A DNA stretch of 64,000 nucleotides from Streptomyces sp. DG2A-72. Its GTDB lineage: Bacteria; Actinomycetota; Actinomycetes; Streptomycetales; Streptomycetaceae. The stretch is taken from the NCBI RefSeq assembly GCF_030499575.1, contig NZ_JASTLC010000001.1, positions 2,132,001 through 2,196,000 on the forward strand, written 5' to 3'. The notes beneath the pieces were generated by a model. The model made no database searches. It was given only the letters and a program-made list of their open reading frames with translations, and was not told the origin of the DNA. Both the position numbers and the translations under genes were made by a program. This document shows, piece after piece, positions 27,042 through 34,905 of the stretch (its first letter is position 1; each line of letters begins with the position of its first letter).

Positions 27042-27772
27042 GCAGCAGCAGGTTGATCGGAGTCGGGGTGGGTCCCGGCGATCCGGAGCTGGTGACCGTC
27101 AAGGGCGTCAATGCTCTGCGTGCCGCCGATGTCGTCGTCGTGCCGGTGATGGATACCGGTGAGCGGGGGCGGGCCGAGGCCACCGTCTTGCATTACGTGC
27201 CCGTGGAGAAAGTCGTGCGGGTTGTCTTCGCGCTGAACGAGCGGAGCGATCGGGGGCGGCGTGAGGCCGCCTGGGATGCTGCCGGGGAGCGGGTGGCCCG
27301 ACTCCTCACGACGTACGGGGCCGTTGCCTTCGCCACCATCGGGGATCCCAACGTCTACTCGACGTTCACCTATCTCGCGCAGACCATCGGCGAGTTGGTG
27401 CCGGGGGTGGTCGTGGAGACCGTGCCCGGGATCACCGCCATGCAGGATCTCGCCTCGCGGTCGGGGGCCGTGCTCACCGAGGGGACCGAGCCGCTCACGC
27501 TCGTGCCGGTGACCGCGGGGGCCGCCGTGCTCAAGGACGCGCTGGCCGGGCCGGGGACCGTCGTCGCGTACAAGTTCGGGCGGCAGGCCGGGGAGGTCGC
27601 CGAGGCGCTCAGGGAGACCGGGCGGCTGGGCGACGCCGTATGGGGGTCGGCGCTCGGGCTGCCGGAGGAGTCCGTGCGGCCTGCCGCCGAGCTCGACGGT
27701 GCACCTCTCCCCTATCTGTCGACGCTGATCGCGCCCGCGCGGCGCGACGGCGGGCGGGGCGGCAAGCTGTGA
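27038..27772 (+). CDS. cobI: Precorrin-2 C20-methyltransferase CobI/CbiL
   Basis: 244 residues. GVGVGPGDPELVTVKGVNAL (about 8-27) is the SAM-binding P-loop region of the tetrapyrrole methylase fold. AFATIGDPNVYSTFTYLAQT and VPGITAMQDLASR are conserved. It methylates C20 of precorrin-2 (or its cobalt form) with S-adenosylmethionine. The ATGA overlap with the end of cobB shows that the downstream half of cobB is still in the transcript. Last gene of the first cob run. Confidence 0.93.
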   Translation: MSSSRLIGVGVGPGDPELVTVKGVNALRAADVVVVPVMDTGERGRAEATVLHYVPVEKVVRVVFALNERSDRGRREAAWDAAGERVARLLTTYGAVAFATIGDPNVYSTFTYLAQTIGELVPGVVVETVPGITAMQDLASRSGAVLTEGTEPLTLVPVTAGAAVLKDALAGPGTVVAYKFGRQAGEVAEALRETGRLGDAVWGSALGLPEESVRPAAELDGAPLPYLSTLIAPARRDGGRGGKL

Positions 27773-27792
27773 ACCGCCGTGGTCTGTCCCGC

Positions 27793-28509
27793 TCAGCCGG
27801 AGATGCCCACCACCAGCCAGATGAACGCCGCTCCGGCGACCGTGCAGAGCAGGGTCGAGCGGGCGGGGCGCAGGTGGTGGGCCTCGGGAAGGATCTCGGA
27901 CGCGGCGAGGTAGAGCAGTGCGCCGCCGAACAGGCCGAGGTAGTAGCCGAGCAGTTCCTCCGGGATGGTGAACAGGAGCGTCGAGGCCGCGCCTACGACG
28001 GGGGCCGCCGCGTCCGCCACCAGCATGGCGAGCGCCCGGCGGCGGGCGTTCCCGTACAGGCGGGTGATCGTGTACGTGTTGAAGCCGTCCGCGAAGTCGT
28101 GCGCGATGACGGCGAGCGCGACCGCCACCCCCATGTCCCCGCCGACCTGGAACGCGGCGCCGATCGCGATGCCGTCCATGGCGCTGTGCCCGACCATCGC
28201 GGCCCCCGCCGACAGGCCCACCTCGGGTGTCCGGCCGTTCGGCTCGTGCGCCGCGCGTGCGGCCAGCAGCCGTTGCGCCAGGTGGGCGAGGAGGAAACCC
28301 GCCACGAAGAGCACCAGGGCCGCCGGTACGCCGAAGACGTCCGCGTCCGCCGCGTCCAGCGCCTCCGGCAGCAGGTCCAGGCCGACCACGCCCAGCATCA
28401 GACCGCCGGCCAGGCCCAGGACCAGATGACGGCGGTCGGTCACGCGCTGTGCCGTCCAGCCGCCGGCCAGCGTCATCAGGAACGCGCCGAGCGCGACGAA
28501 GACCGCCAT
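27793..28509 (-). CDS. ZIP family metal transporter within the cobalamin cluster
   Basis: 238 residues with about seven or eight membrane spans. The metal-site helices carry GHSAMDGIAIGAAF (about 107-120) and IAHDFADGFNTY (about 135-146), the ZIP signature. The C-terminus has EILPEAHHL. ZIP proteins import divalent metals such as Zn, Fe or Mn, and the location between cobI and cobM in reverse orientation raises the possibility of cobalt uptake. The start is at 28509, facing cobM across 117 bp. Its 3' end is 20 bp from that of cobI. Confidence 0.9.
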   Translation of the reverse strand: MAVFVALGAFLMTLAGGWTAQRVTDRRHLVLGLAGGLMLGVVGLDLLPEALDAADADVFGVPAALVLFVAGFLLAHLAQRLLAARAAHEPNGRTPEVGLSAGAAMVGHSAMDGIAIGAAFQVGGDMGVAVALAVIAHDFADGFNTYTITRLYGNARRRALAMLVADAAAPVVGAASTLLFTIPEELLGYYLGLFGGALLYLAASEILPEAHHLRPARSTLLCTVAGAAFIWLVVGISG

Positions 28510-28626
28510 AGGGCTTTGCTATCCGATCACCCTGCGTGCGCGCATGTCCGGCACTCCCGTACGCACTGACTTTTCGCCCGACTTCGTAAGACCGCTTTGC
28601 AGCTTGTACGAGAGGACCGATTCCCC

Positions 28627-29445
28627 ATGGCCGATGCCACCGCCGGCAAGGTGACCTTCGTCGGTGCCGGCCCCGGCGCCGCCGATCTGCTGACGTTCCG
28701 TGCCGCGCGCGCCATCGCCGAGGCCGACGTCGTGATCTGGGCGGCCAGCCTGGTCCAGGCGGACGTCCTCCAGCATGCGCGCGAGGACGCCGAGATCCTC
28801 GACTCGGCGACGATGTCCCTGGAGGACGTGGTCGCCGTCTACAAGCGGGCCCGCACCGATGGTCTGCGGGTCGCCCGTATTCACTCCGGCGATCCCGCTC
28901 TCTGGGGCGGTACGCAGGAGCAGCTCGACCGGTGTGCCTCGCTCGGCATCGCCACCGAGGTCGTGCCCGGCGTCTCCGCCTTCTCCGCGGTCGCCGCGCT
29001 CGTGCAGCGGGAGCTCACGATCCCCGAGGTCTCGCAGTCCGTCGTGCTGACCCGGCTGGGCGGCGGCAAGACGCCGATGCCGCCCGGGGAAGAGGTGCGC
29101 GAGTTCGCCAAGCACGGCACGACCATGGCGATCTTCCTGTCGGCCGCCCGGAGTGGACAGCTCGTACGGGAGTTGCTGGAGGGCGGCTATCCGACGTCGA
29201 CCCCGGTCGTCATCGCCTACCAGGCGACCTGGCCCGAGGAACTGGTCGTCCGGTGCACGATCGCGACCCTGGAGGAGACGGTCAAGGAGCACAAGCTCTG
29301 GAAGCACACCCTCTTCCTGGTCGGCCCCGCCCTCGACGCGCAGGGCACCCGCTCGCACCTGTACCACCCCGGCCATTTCCACGGCTACCGCAAGGCCGAC
29401 CCCGAGGCCCGCAGGGCGCTGCGTGAGCGAGGGGCGAGTACATGA
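28627..29445 (+). CDS. cobM: Precorrin-4 C11-methyltransferase CobM/CbiF
   Basis: 272 residues. FVGAGPGAADLLTFRAARAI (about 10-29) is the methylase P-loop, ARIHSGDPALWGGTQEQ the second loop, and VPGVSAFSAVAALVQREL the conserved core. TRLGGGKTPMPPGEE is characteristic of C11 methylases. The family transfers a methyl group from SAM to C11. AGAGGA lies about 12 bases before the ATG. As first gene of the second cob run it must have its own promoter in 28510-28626. I see no second riboswitch there. Confidence 0.93.
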   Translation: MADATAGKVTFVGAGPGAADLLTFRAARAIAEADVVIWAASLVQADVLQHAREDAEILDSATMSLEDVVAVYKRARTDGLRVARIHSGDPALWGGTQEQLDRCASLGIATEVVPGVSAFSAVAALVQRELTIPEVSQSVVLTRLGGGKTPMPPGEEVREFAKHGTTMAIFLSAARSGQLVRELLEGGYPTSTPVVIAYQATWPEELVVRCTIATLEETVKEHKLWKHTLFLVGPALDAQGTRSHLYHPGHFHGYRKADPEARRALRERGAST

Positions 29446-30683
29446 TCACGGTCGTCGGTACGGGGACGGGGGCGCCGCCTGACGAGGACGTCCTCGGCGC
29501 CGCGGAGCTGGTGGTCGGCGGGCGGCGGCATCTGGACGCCGTACGGCTGCCGTCGGACGCCGAGCAGGTCGTGCTCGGTCCGTTGGCGCCCGCGCTCGAC
29601 CGGATCGAGGCGTACGTCGCCAAGCAGGCGCCGGTCGTCGTGCTGGCCTCCGGCGACCCCGGGTTCTTCGGGATCGTGCGGGTGCTGGCCGAGCGCTTCG
29701 GTGCCGGCCTGCTCGACATCCGGCCGGGCGTGTCCTCCGTGGCCACCGCCTTTGCGCGGGCCGGGCTGACGTGGGACGACGCGGTGGTGGTCAGCGCGCA
29801 CGGGCGGGAGCCGCGGACGGCGGTCAATGTCTGCCGGGCGCATGCGAAGGTCGCGGTGCTGACCGGGCCCGGGGCCGGTCCGGGCGAGCTGGGGGCCGCG
29901 TTGCTGCACAGTGAGCGCGTCCTCGTCGTCGCGTCCGCGCTGGGCGACCTCGGGCGGGAGCGGGTGGAGCGGGTGACTCCGCGGGAGGCCGCCGCGCGTG
30001 ACTGGGGGACGGCGGTGAGTGTGGTGCTGTGCCTGGACGAGGCGCGGTTCCCGGCGGGTGTGCGTACGGTCGCCGGGCCCGGCGTCGGGCCCGGCCGATG
30101 GGCGCTGGACGAGGCCGAGTTCGCGCATCGCGACTCGATGATCACCAAGTTCGAGGTACGCGCGCTCGCGCTGGCCCGGCTGGGGCCGCGCCTCGGCGAT
30201 CTGGTCTGGGACGTCGGCGCGGGCTCCGGTTCCGTGGCCGTCGAGTGTGCGCGGCTCGGGGCCGCCGCCGTCGCGGTCGAGAAGACCGGGGACGGCGTCG
30301 AGCGGATCCGCGCGAACGCCGCCGCACACGGGGTGGACGTACAGGTGGTCCACGGGAGCGCGCCGGACGTGCTGTCCGAACTCGACGATCCGGACGCGGT
30401 GTTCGTCGGCGGGGGCGGGGGTGACCTGCCTGACATCGTCACCGCGTGTGCGCGGCGGGCGCGGCAGACGGTGGTCGTCGCGATGGCCGCGCTGGACCGG
30501 GTCCCGGCGGTGCGCGAGGCGCTCACCGCGGCCGGGTTCTCCTGCGACGGCGTTCTGCTGCAGTCGTCCCGGCTGGCGCCGCTGCCGGGGGACGTGACCC
30601 GGCTCGCGGCGACCAATCCCGTCTTTCTGCTGTGGGGCGTCAGGCCTCAAGTATCCAACGACATCAAGGGAGTTGCCCAGTGA
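29442..30683 (+). CDS. cobL: CobL: fused precorrin-6Y C5- and C15-methyltransferase (CbiE-CbiT)
   Basis: 413 residues in two enzymes. The N-terminal CbiE half (about 1-200) has the tetrapyrrole methylase fold, with VLASGDPGFFGIVRVL and RPGVSSVATAFARAG. The C-terminal CbiT half (about 215-413) is a Rossmann methyltransferase, with MITKFEVRALALARLG, DVGAGSGSVAVECARL and FVGGGGGDLPDI. Together they methylate C5 and C15 and decarboxylate the C12 acetate. Coupled by ATGA to cobM and by GTGA to the next gene. Confidence 0.93.
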   Translation: MITVVGTGTGAPPDEDVLGAAELVVGGRRHLDAVRLPSDAEQVVLGPLAPALDRIEAYVAKQAPVVVLASGDPGFFGIVRVLAERFGAGLLDIRPGVSSVATAFARAGLTWDDAVVVSAHGREPRTAVNVCRAHAKVAVLTGPGAGPGELGAALLHSERVLVVASALGDLGRERVERVTPREAAARDWGTAVSVVLCLDEARFPAGVRTVAGPGVGPGRWALDEAEFAHRDSMITKFEVRALALARLGPRLGDLVWDVGAGSGSVAVECARLGAAAVAVEKTGDGVERIRANAAAHGVDVQVVHGSAPDVLSELDDPDAVFVGGGGGDLPDIVTACARRARQTVVVAMAALDRVPAVREALTAAGFSCDGVLLQSSRLAPLPGDVTRLAATNPVFLLWGVRPQVSNDIKGVAQ

Positions 30684-32359
30684 TCGGCCTCATTTCCGCC
30701 ACCGCGGCGGGCGCGGCTGCGCGGGACCGGCTGGCCGCGGCCTGGCCGGAGCGGACTCGGGTGTACGACGGCCCGGTCGGGGACGCCGTACGGGCCGCGT
30801 TCGCGGAGTGCGAGCAGCTGGTGTGTTTTCTGGCCACGGGGGCGGTGGTGCGGCTGGTCGCTCCGCTGCTGTCGGACAAGCGGGCCGATCCCGGTGTGGT
30901 GTGCGTCGACGAGAGCGGGCGGTTCGCGGTTTCGCTGGTCGGTGGGCATGAGGGCGGGGCTAATGAACTCACCCTGGAAGTGGGTGAGTTGTTCGGCGCG
31001 CAACCCGTGGTGACCACGGCCACCGATGCCGTCGGACTGCCGGGCCTCGACACGCTCGGGCTCCCGGTGGAGGGGGCCGTACCCGCGGTGTCCCGTGCCC
31101 TGCTGGACGGTGAACCCGTCGCCCTCGTCACCGAGGTGCCGTGGCCGCTGCCTGCGCTCCCCGTGGCAGCGCAGGGTGCGTACACGATCCGCGTCACCGA
31201 TCGCACGGTCGAGCCCGCCGAGCACGAGGTCGTGCTGCGCCCGCCGTCCCTCGTCGTCGGCGTCGGCGCCTCGCGGAACGCCCCCGTCGACGAGGTGCTC
31301 GGGCTCGTCGAGGGCGCGTTGCGGGAGGCGGGGCTGTCCGGCCGCAGCATCGCCGAACTCGCCACCGTCGACGCCAAGGCCGAGGAGCCCGGCATCGTCG
31401 CGGCGGCCGAGCGGCTGGGGGTGCCGCTGGTGACCTACCCGGCCGAGGAGCTGGCCGCCGTCGAGGTGCCCAACCCCTCCGACGCGCCGCTCGCCGCCGT
31501 CGGCACGCCGTCCGTGGCGGAGGCTTCGGCGCTCATCGGCGGCGGTGAACTGCTCGTGCCGAAGCGGAAGTCGGCGATGGCCACGTGTGCGGTCGTACGA
31601 CGCCCCGCGCGCGGCCGTCTCGCGGTGGTCGGGCTCGGACCCGGCGCCCGGGATCTGCTCACCCCGCGCGCGAAGGCCGAACTCCAGCGCGCTGCCGTGC
31701 TCGTCGGCCTGGACCAGTACGTCGACCAGATCCGCGATCTGCTGCGGCCCGGCACCCGGGTGCTGGAGTCGGGGCTCGGCGCGGAGGAGGAGCGGGCGCG
31801 GACCGCGGTCGCCGAAGCCCGGCGCGGGCAGGCCGTCGCGCTGATCGGCAGCGGGGACGCGGGCGTGTACGCGATGGCCTCCCCCGCGCTCGCGGAGGCC
31901 TCCGACGACATCGACGTCGTCGGCGTACCCGGCGTGACCGCCGCGCTCGCCGCCGCCGCGATCCTCGGGGCACCGCTCGGCCACGACCATGTGTCGATCA
32001 GCCTGTCCGACCTGCACACGCCCTGGGAGGTCATCGAGCGGCGGGTGCGGGCGGCGGCCGAGGCGGACATCGTCGTGACGTTCTACAACCCGCGCAGCCG
32101 GGGCCGCGACTGGCAGCTGCCGAAGGCGCTCGCGATCCTCGCCGAGCACCGGTCGGCAACGACGCCGGCCGGAGTCGTACGAAACGCCTCACGGCCGGAC
32201 GAGTCCGGTCGGCTGACGACCCTGGCCGCCCTGGACCCGGCGACGGTCGACATGATGACCGTCGTGACCGTGGGCAACACGGCGACCCGCGAGATCGCGG
32301 GACGCATGGTGACGCCGCGCGGCTACCGCTGGCAGGAAGCGCAGGAGGGCGCCGAGTGA
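30680..32359 (+). CDS. CbiG-CobJ fusion: ring-opening protein plus precorrin-3B C17-methyltransferase
   Basis: 559 residues from the GTG at 30680, with AAGGGAG 7 bases upstream. Residues about 1-305 are CbiG: CFLATGAVVRLVAPLL, SLVGGHEGGANELT and GVGASRNAPVDEVL. This is the protein that opens the delta-lactone and releases acetaldehyde in the anaerobic-type route. Residues about 315-559 are CobJ/CbiH: VVGLGPGARDLLTPRAKAEL, IGSGDAGVYAMASPA, VPGVTAALAAAA and FYNPRSRGRDWQL. The fusion couples ring contraction steps. It is known in actinobacteria. Confidence 0.93.
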   Translation: MIGLISATAAGAAARDRLAAAWPERTRVYDGPVGDAVRAAFAECEQLVCFLATGAVVRLVAPLLSDKRADPGVVCVDESGRFAVSLVGGHEGGANELTLEVGELFGAQPVVTTATDAVGLPGLDTLGLPVEGAVPAVSRALLDGEPVALVTEVPWPLPALPVAAQGAYTIRVTDRTVEPAEHEVVLRPPSLVVGVGASRNAPVDEVLGLVEGALREAGLSGRSIAELATVDAKAEEPGIVAAAERLGVPLVTYPAEELAAVEVPNPSDAPLAAVGTPSVAEASALIGGGELLVPKRKSAMATCAVVRRPARGRLAVVGLGPGARDLLTPRAKAELQRAAVLVGLDQYVDQIRDLLRPGTRVLESGLGAEEERARTAVAEARRGQAVALIGSGDAGVYAMASPALAEASDDIDVVGVPGVTAALAAAAILGAPLGHDHVSISLSDLHTPWEVIERRVRAAAEADIVVTFYNPRSRGRDWQLPKALAILAEHRSATTPAGVVRNASRPDESGRLTTLAALDPATVDMMTVVTVGNTATREIAGRMVTPRGYRWQEAQEGAE

Positions 32360-32946
32360 ACCGTGTGGTCCACCCCATCGAGCTGGAGTCCTTCCGGCGG
32401 CTGCGCGCCCGCCTGGACACCTCGCACTTCCCGCCGCTGACCCGGGCGGTCGTGGAGCGGGTCATCCACTCCGCGGCCGACCTCGACTACGCGGCCGACC
32501 TCGTCATGGACGAGTCCGACTTGGCCGGCGCCCATGCCGCGCTGCACGCCGGGGCGCCGGTCGTCGTGGACGTCGAGATGGTCGCGGCCGGGATCACCCG
32601 GCGCGAGACCGTGTGCCGGCTGAGAGACGCCGAGGCCGGGCCAGGGCTGACCCGTTCGGCCCATGCGATCCGGCTCGCCTACGAGCAGGTCGGTCCGGGC
32701 GCCCTCTGGGTCGTCGGCAACGCGCCCACCGCGCTGGAGGAACTGCTGACGCTGGACGCCTCCCCCGCACTCGTCATCGGTCTGCCCGTCGGCTTCGTCG
32801 GCGCGACCGAGTCCAAGGCCGCGTTGCGCGAGAGCGGGCTGCCCGCTGTCAGCAACGTGTCCGAGAAGGGCGGTTCGGCGGTCGCCGCCGCCGCGCTCAA
32901 CGCCCTGCTGTACCACCCCACTTCGCCATCCGAGGAGAAACAGTGA
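32356..32946 (+). CDS. cobH: Precorrin-8X methylmutase CobH/CbiC
   Basis: 196 residues from the GTG that overlaps the previous TGA. IELESFRRLRARLD at the start, VVERVIHSAADLDYAADL with the conserved histidine, the NAPTALEELL segment and GLPVGFVGATESKAAL near the end identify the mutase. It moves the C11 methyl to C12 and yields hydrogenobyrinic or cobyrinic acid. GTGA overlaps on both sides keep it in step with CbiG-CobJ and CbiX. Confidence 0.94.
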   Translation: MNRVVHPIELESFRRLRARLDTSHFPPLTRAVVERVIHSAADLDYAADLVMDESDLAGAHAALHAGAPVVVDVEMVAAGITRRETVCRLRDAEAGPGLTRSAHAIRLAYEQVGPGALWVVGNAPTALEELLTLDASPALVIGLPVGFVGATESKAALRESGLPAVSNVSEKGGSAVAAAALNALLYHPTSPSEEKQ

Positions 32947-33863
32947 CCACCGCGCCGCCCGCCCTGCTCATCGCCGGCCACGGCACCCGGGACGACGCCG
33001 GAGCCGAGGCGTTCCGCGACTTCGTACGGGAGTTGGGGCTCCGCCACCCCGGACTGCCGGTCGCGGGCGGCTTCATCGAGCTGTCCCCGCCGCCGCTCGG
33101 CGACGCGGTGACCGAGCTGGTGGAACGGGGGGTGCGGCGGTTCGCCGCCGTTCCGCTGATGCTGGTGTCCGCCGGACACGCCAAGGGGGACATCCCGGCG
33201 GCGCTGGCCCGCGAGAAGGAACGGCACCCCGGGATCTCGTACACCTACGGCCGTCCCCTGGGCCCGCACCCGGCGCTGCTGAACGTGCTGGAGCGGCGGC
33301 TCGACGAGGCCCTGGGCGGGCGCCGCCCCCAGGACCGGGCGGACGTCACCGTGCTGCTGGTCGGGCGGGGGTCCACGGATCCCGACGCCAACGCCGAGGT
33401 GCACAAGGCGGCCCGGCTGCTGTGGGAGGGCCGCGGATACGCGGGCGTGGAGACGGCGTTCGTGTCGCTGGCCGCGCCCGACGTGCCGAGCGGGCTTGAG
33501 CGGTGCGTGAAGCTGGGCGCGCGGCGGATCGTCGTCCTCCCCTACTTCCTGTTCACCGGCATCCTGCCGGACCGGGTCAAGCAGCAGACCGAGGGCTGGG
33601 CCGCCGCGCACCCCGAGATCGAGGTGCGGTCGGCCGAGGTCATCGGCCCGGAGCCGGAGCTGCTCGATCTGGTGATGGAGCGGTACGAGGAGGCCGTCAA
33701 GGGCGATCTGCGCATGAACTGCGACTCCTGCGTCTACCGCGTCGCACTGCCCGGCTTCGAGGACAAGGTCGGCCTGCCGCAGCAGCCGCACTTCCACCCG
33801 GACGACGACGGCCACCACCATCACGGTCACCACCATCACGGCGGACACGCCCATGCACACTGA
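32943..33863 (+). CDS. cbiX: Sirohydrochlorin cobaltochelatase CbiX, long form with Fe-S motif and His tail
   Basis: 306 residues. Two tandem chelatase halves: LLIAGHGTRDDAGAEAF with the metal-site histidine and LVSAGHAKGDIP in the first, VLLVGRGSTDPDANAEV and LPYFLFTGILPDRV in the second. The C-terminus has the motif MNCDSC (M258, C260, C263) that carries a 4Fe-4S cluster in the long CbiX of Bacillus megaterium. A histidine-rich end follows (PHFHPDDDGHHHHGHHHHGG and on to HAHAH). The tail may store or deliver cobalt. It inserts cobalt early, at sirohydrochlorin. Confidence 0.9.
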   Translation: MTTAPPALLIAGHGTRDDAGAEAFRDFVRELGLRHPGLPVAGGFIELSPPPLGDAVTELVERGVRRFAAVPLMLVSAGHAKGDIPAALAREKERHPGISYTYGRPLGPHPALLNVLERRLDEALGGRRPQDRADVTVLLVGRGSTDPDANAEVHKAARLLWEGRGYAGVETAFVSLAAPDVPSGLERCVKLGARRIVVLPYFLFTGILPDRVKQQTEGWAAAHPEIEVRSAEVIGPEPELLDLVMERYEEAVKGDLRMNCDSCVYRVALPGFEDKVGLPQQPHFHPDDDGHHHHGHHHHGGHAHAH

Positions 33864-34905
33864 CGGCGGCCACGACCTGCGGCACCACGGTGACGCCGAG
33901 GTACGCGACGACGGCTCGGCCCTCGTCGACCTGGCCGTCAACGTCCGCGCCGACACACCTCCGGCGTGGCTGCGCGACCGGATCGCCGCCTCGCTCGGCG
34001 GGCTCGCGGCCTACCCGGACGGGCGTTCCGCGCGGGCGGCGGTGGCGGCACGGCACGGGATCGCGCCGGACCGGGTGCTGCTGACCGCGGGGGCCGCCGA
34101 AGCGTTCGTGCTGCTGGCGCGGGCGCTGAAGGTGCGTCAACCGGTCGTCGTGCACCCGCAGTTCACGGAGCCGGAGGCCGCGCTGCGGGACGCGGGCCAC
34201 ACCGTCGACCGGGTGTCGCTCCGGCCGGAGGACGACTTCCGGCTGGACCCGGCCGCCGTACCGGAGGAGGCCGACCTGGTCGTGATCGGCAACCCGACCA
34301 ACCCCACCTCGGTGCTGCATCCGGCCGACGCGATCGCCGAACTCGCCCGCCCCGGACGGGCGTTGGTGGTGGATGAGGCGTTCATGGACGCGGTGCCGGG
34401 TGAGCGGGAGGCACTGGCCGGCCGGACGGACGTACCGGGCCTGGTCGTCCTGCGCAGCCTCACCAAGACCTGGGGTCTGGCGGGCCTGCGCATCGGCTAC
34501 GTGCTCGCCGCCCCGGAGACCATCGCCGACCTGGAACGGGCCCAGCCGCTGTGGCCGGTGTCCACGCCCGCGCTGGCCGCGGCACAGGCGTGCGTGGAGC
34601 CACAGGCGCTCGCGGAGGCGGCCCACGCGGCTCACCGCATCGCCGCCGACCGGGCCCATCTCGTCGCCGGGCTGGCGGAGTTCGACGGACTGCGGGTCGT
34701 GGCGCCCGCCGAGGGACCCTTCGTCCTCGTACGACTGGCGCACGCGGCCGACGTGCGGCGCCGGCTGCGTGAGCTGGGGTTCGCGGTGCGGCGCGGAGAC
34801 ACCTTCCCGGGTCTGGACGCGGAGTGGCTGCGGCTGGCGGTACGGGACCGGGCGACGGTCAACTCCTTCCTCCACGCCCTGCGTCAGGCACTGGCCGGTC
34901 CTTGA
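33853..34905 (+). CDS. cobC: PLP-dependent CobC, threonine-phosphate decarboxylase-like
   Basis: 350 residues, fold type I aminotransferase related to histidinol-phosphate aminotransferase. LDLAVNVRADTPP-like opening, YPDGRSARAAVAARHG, GAAEAFVLLARAL, IGNPTNPTSVLHP, VVDEAFMD and the PLP lysine in RSLTKTWGLAGLRIGY are visible. It should make aminopropanol phosphate for the nucleotide loop. Position after cbiX supports this over histidine synthesis. Its start overlaps cbiX by 11 bases and its last 47 bases overlap the end of the convergent DUF2264 gene. Confidence 0.87.
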   Translation: MHTDGGHDLRHHGDAEVRDDGSALVDLAVNVRADTPPAWLRDRIAASLGGLAAYPDGRSARAAVAARHGIAPDRVLLTAGAAEAFVLLARALKVRQPVVVHPQFTEPEAALRDAGHTVDRVSLRPEDDFRLDPAAVPEEADLVVIGNPTNPTSVLHPADAIAELARPGRALVVDEAFMDAVPGEREALAGRTDVPGLVVLRSLTKTWGLAGLRIGYVLAAPETIADLERAQPLWPVSTPALAAAQACVEPQALAEAAHAAHRIAADRAHLVAGLAEFDGLRVVAPAEGPFVLVRLAHAADVRRRLRELGFAVRRGDTFPGLDAEWLRLAVRDRATVNSFLHALRQALAGP

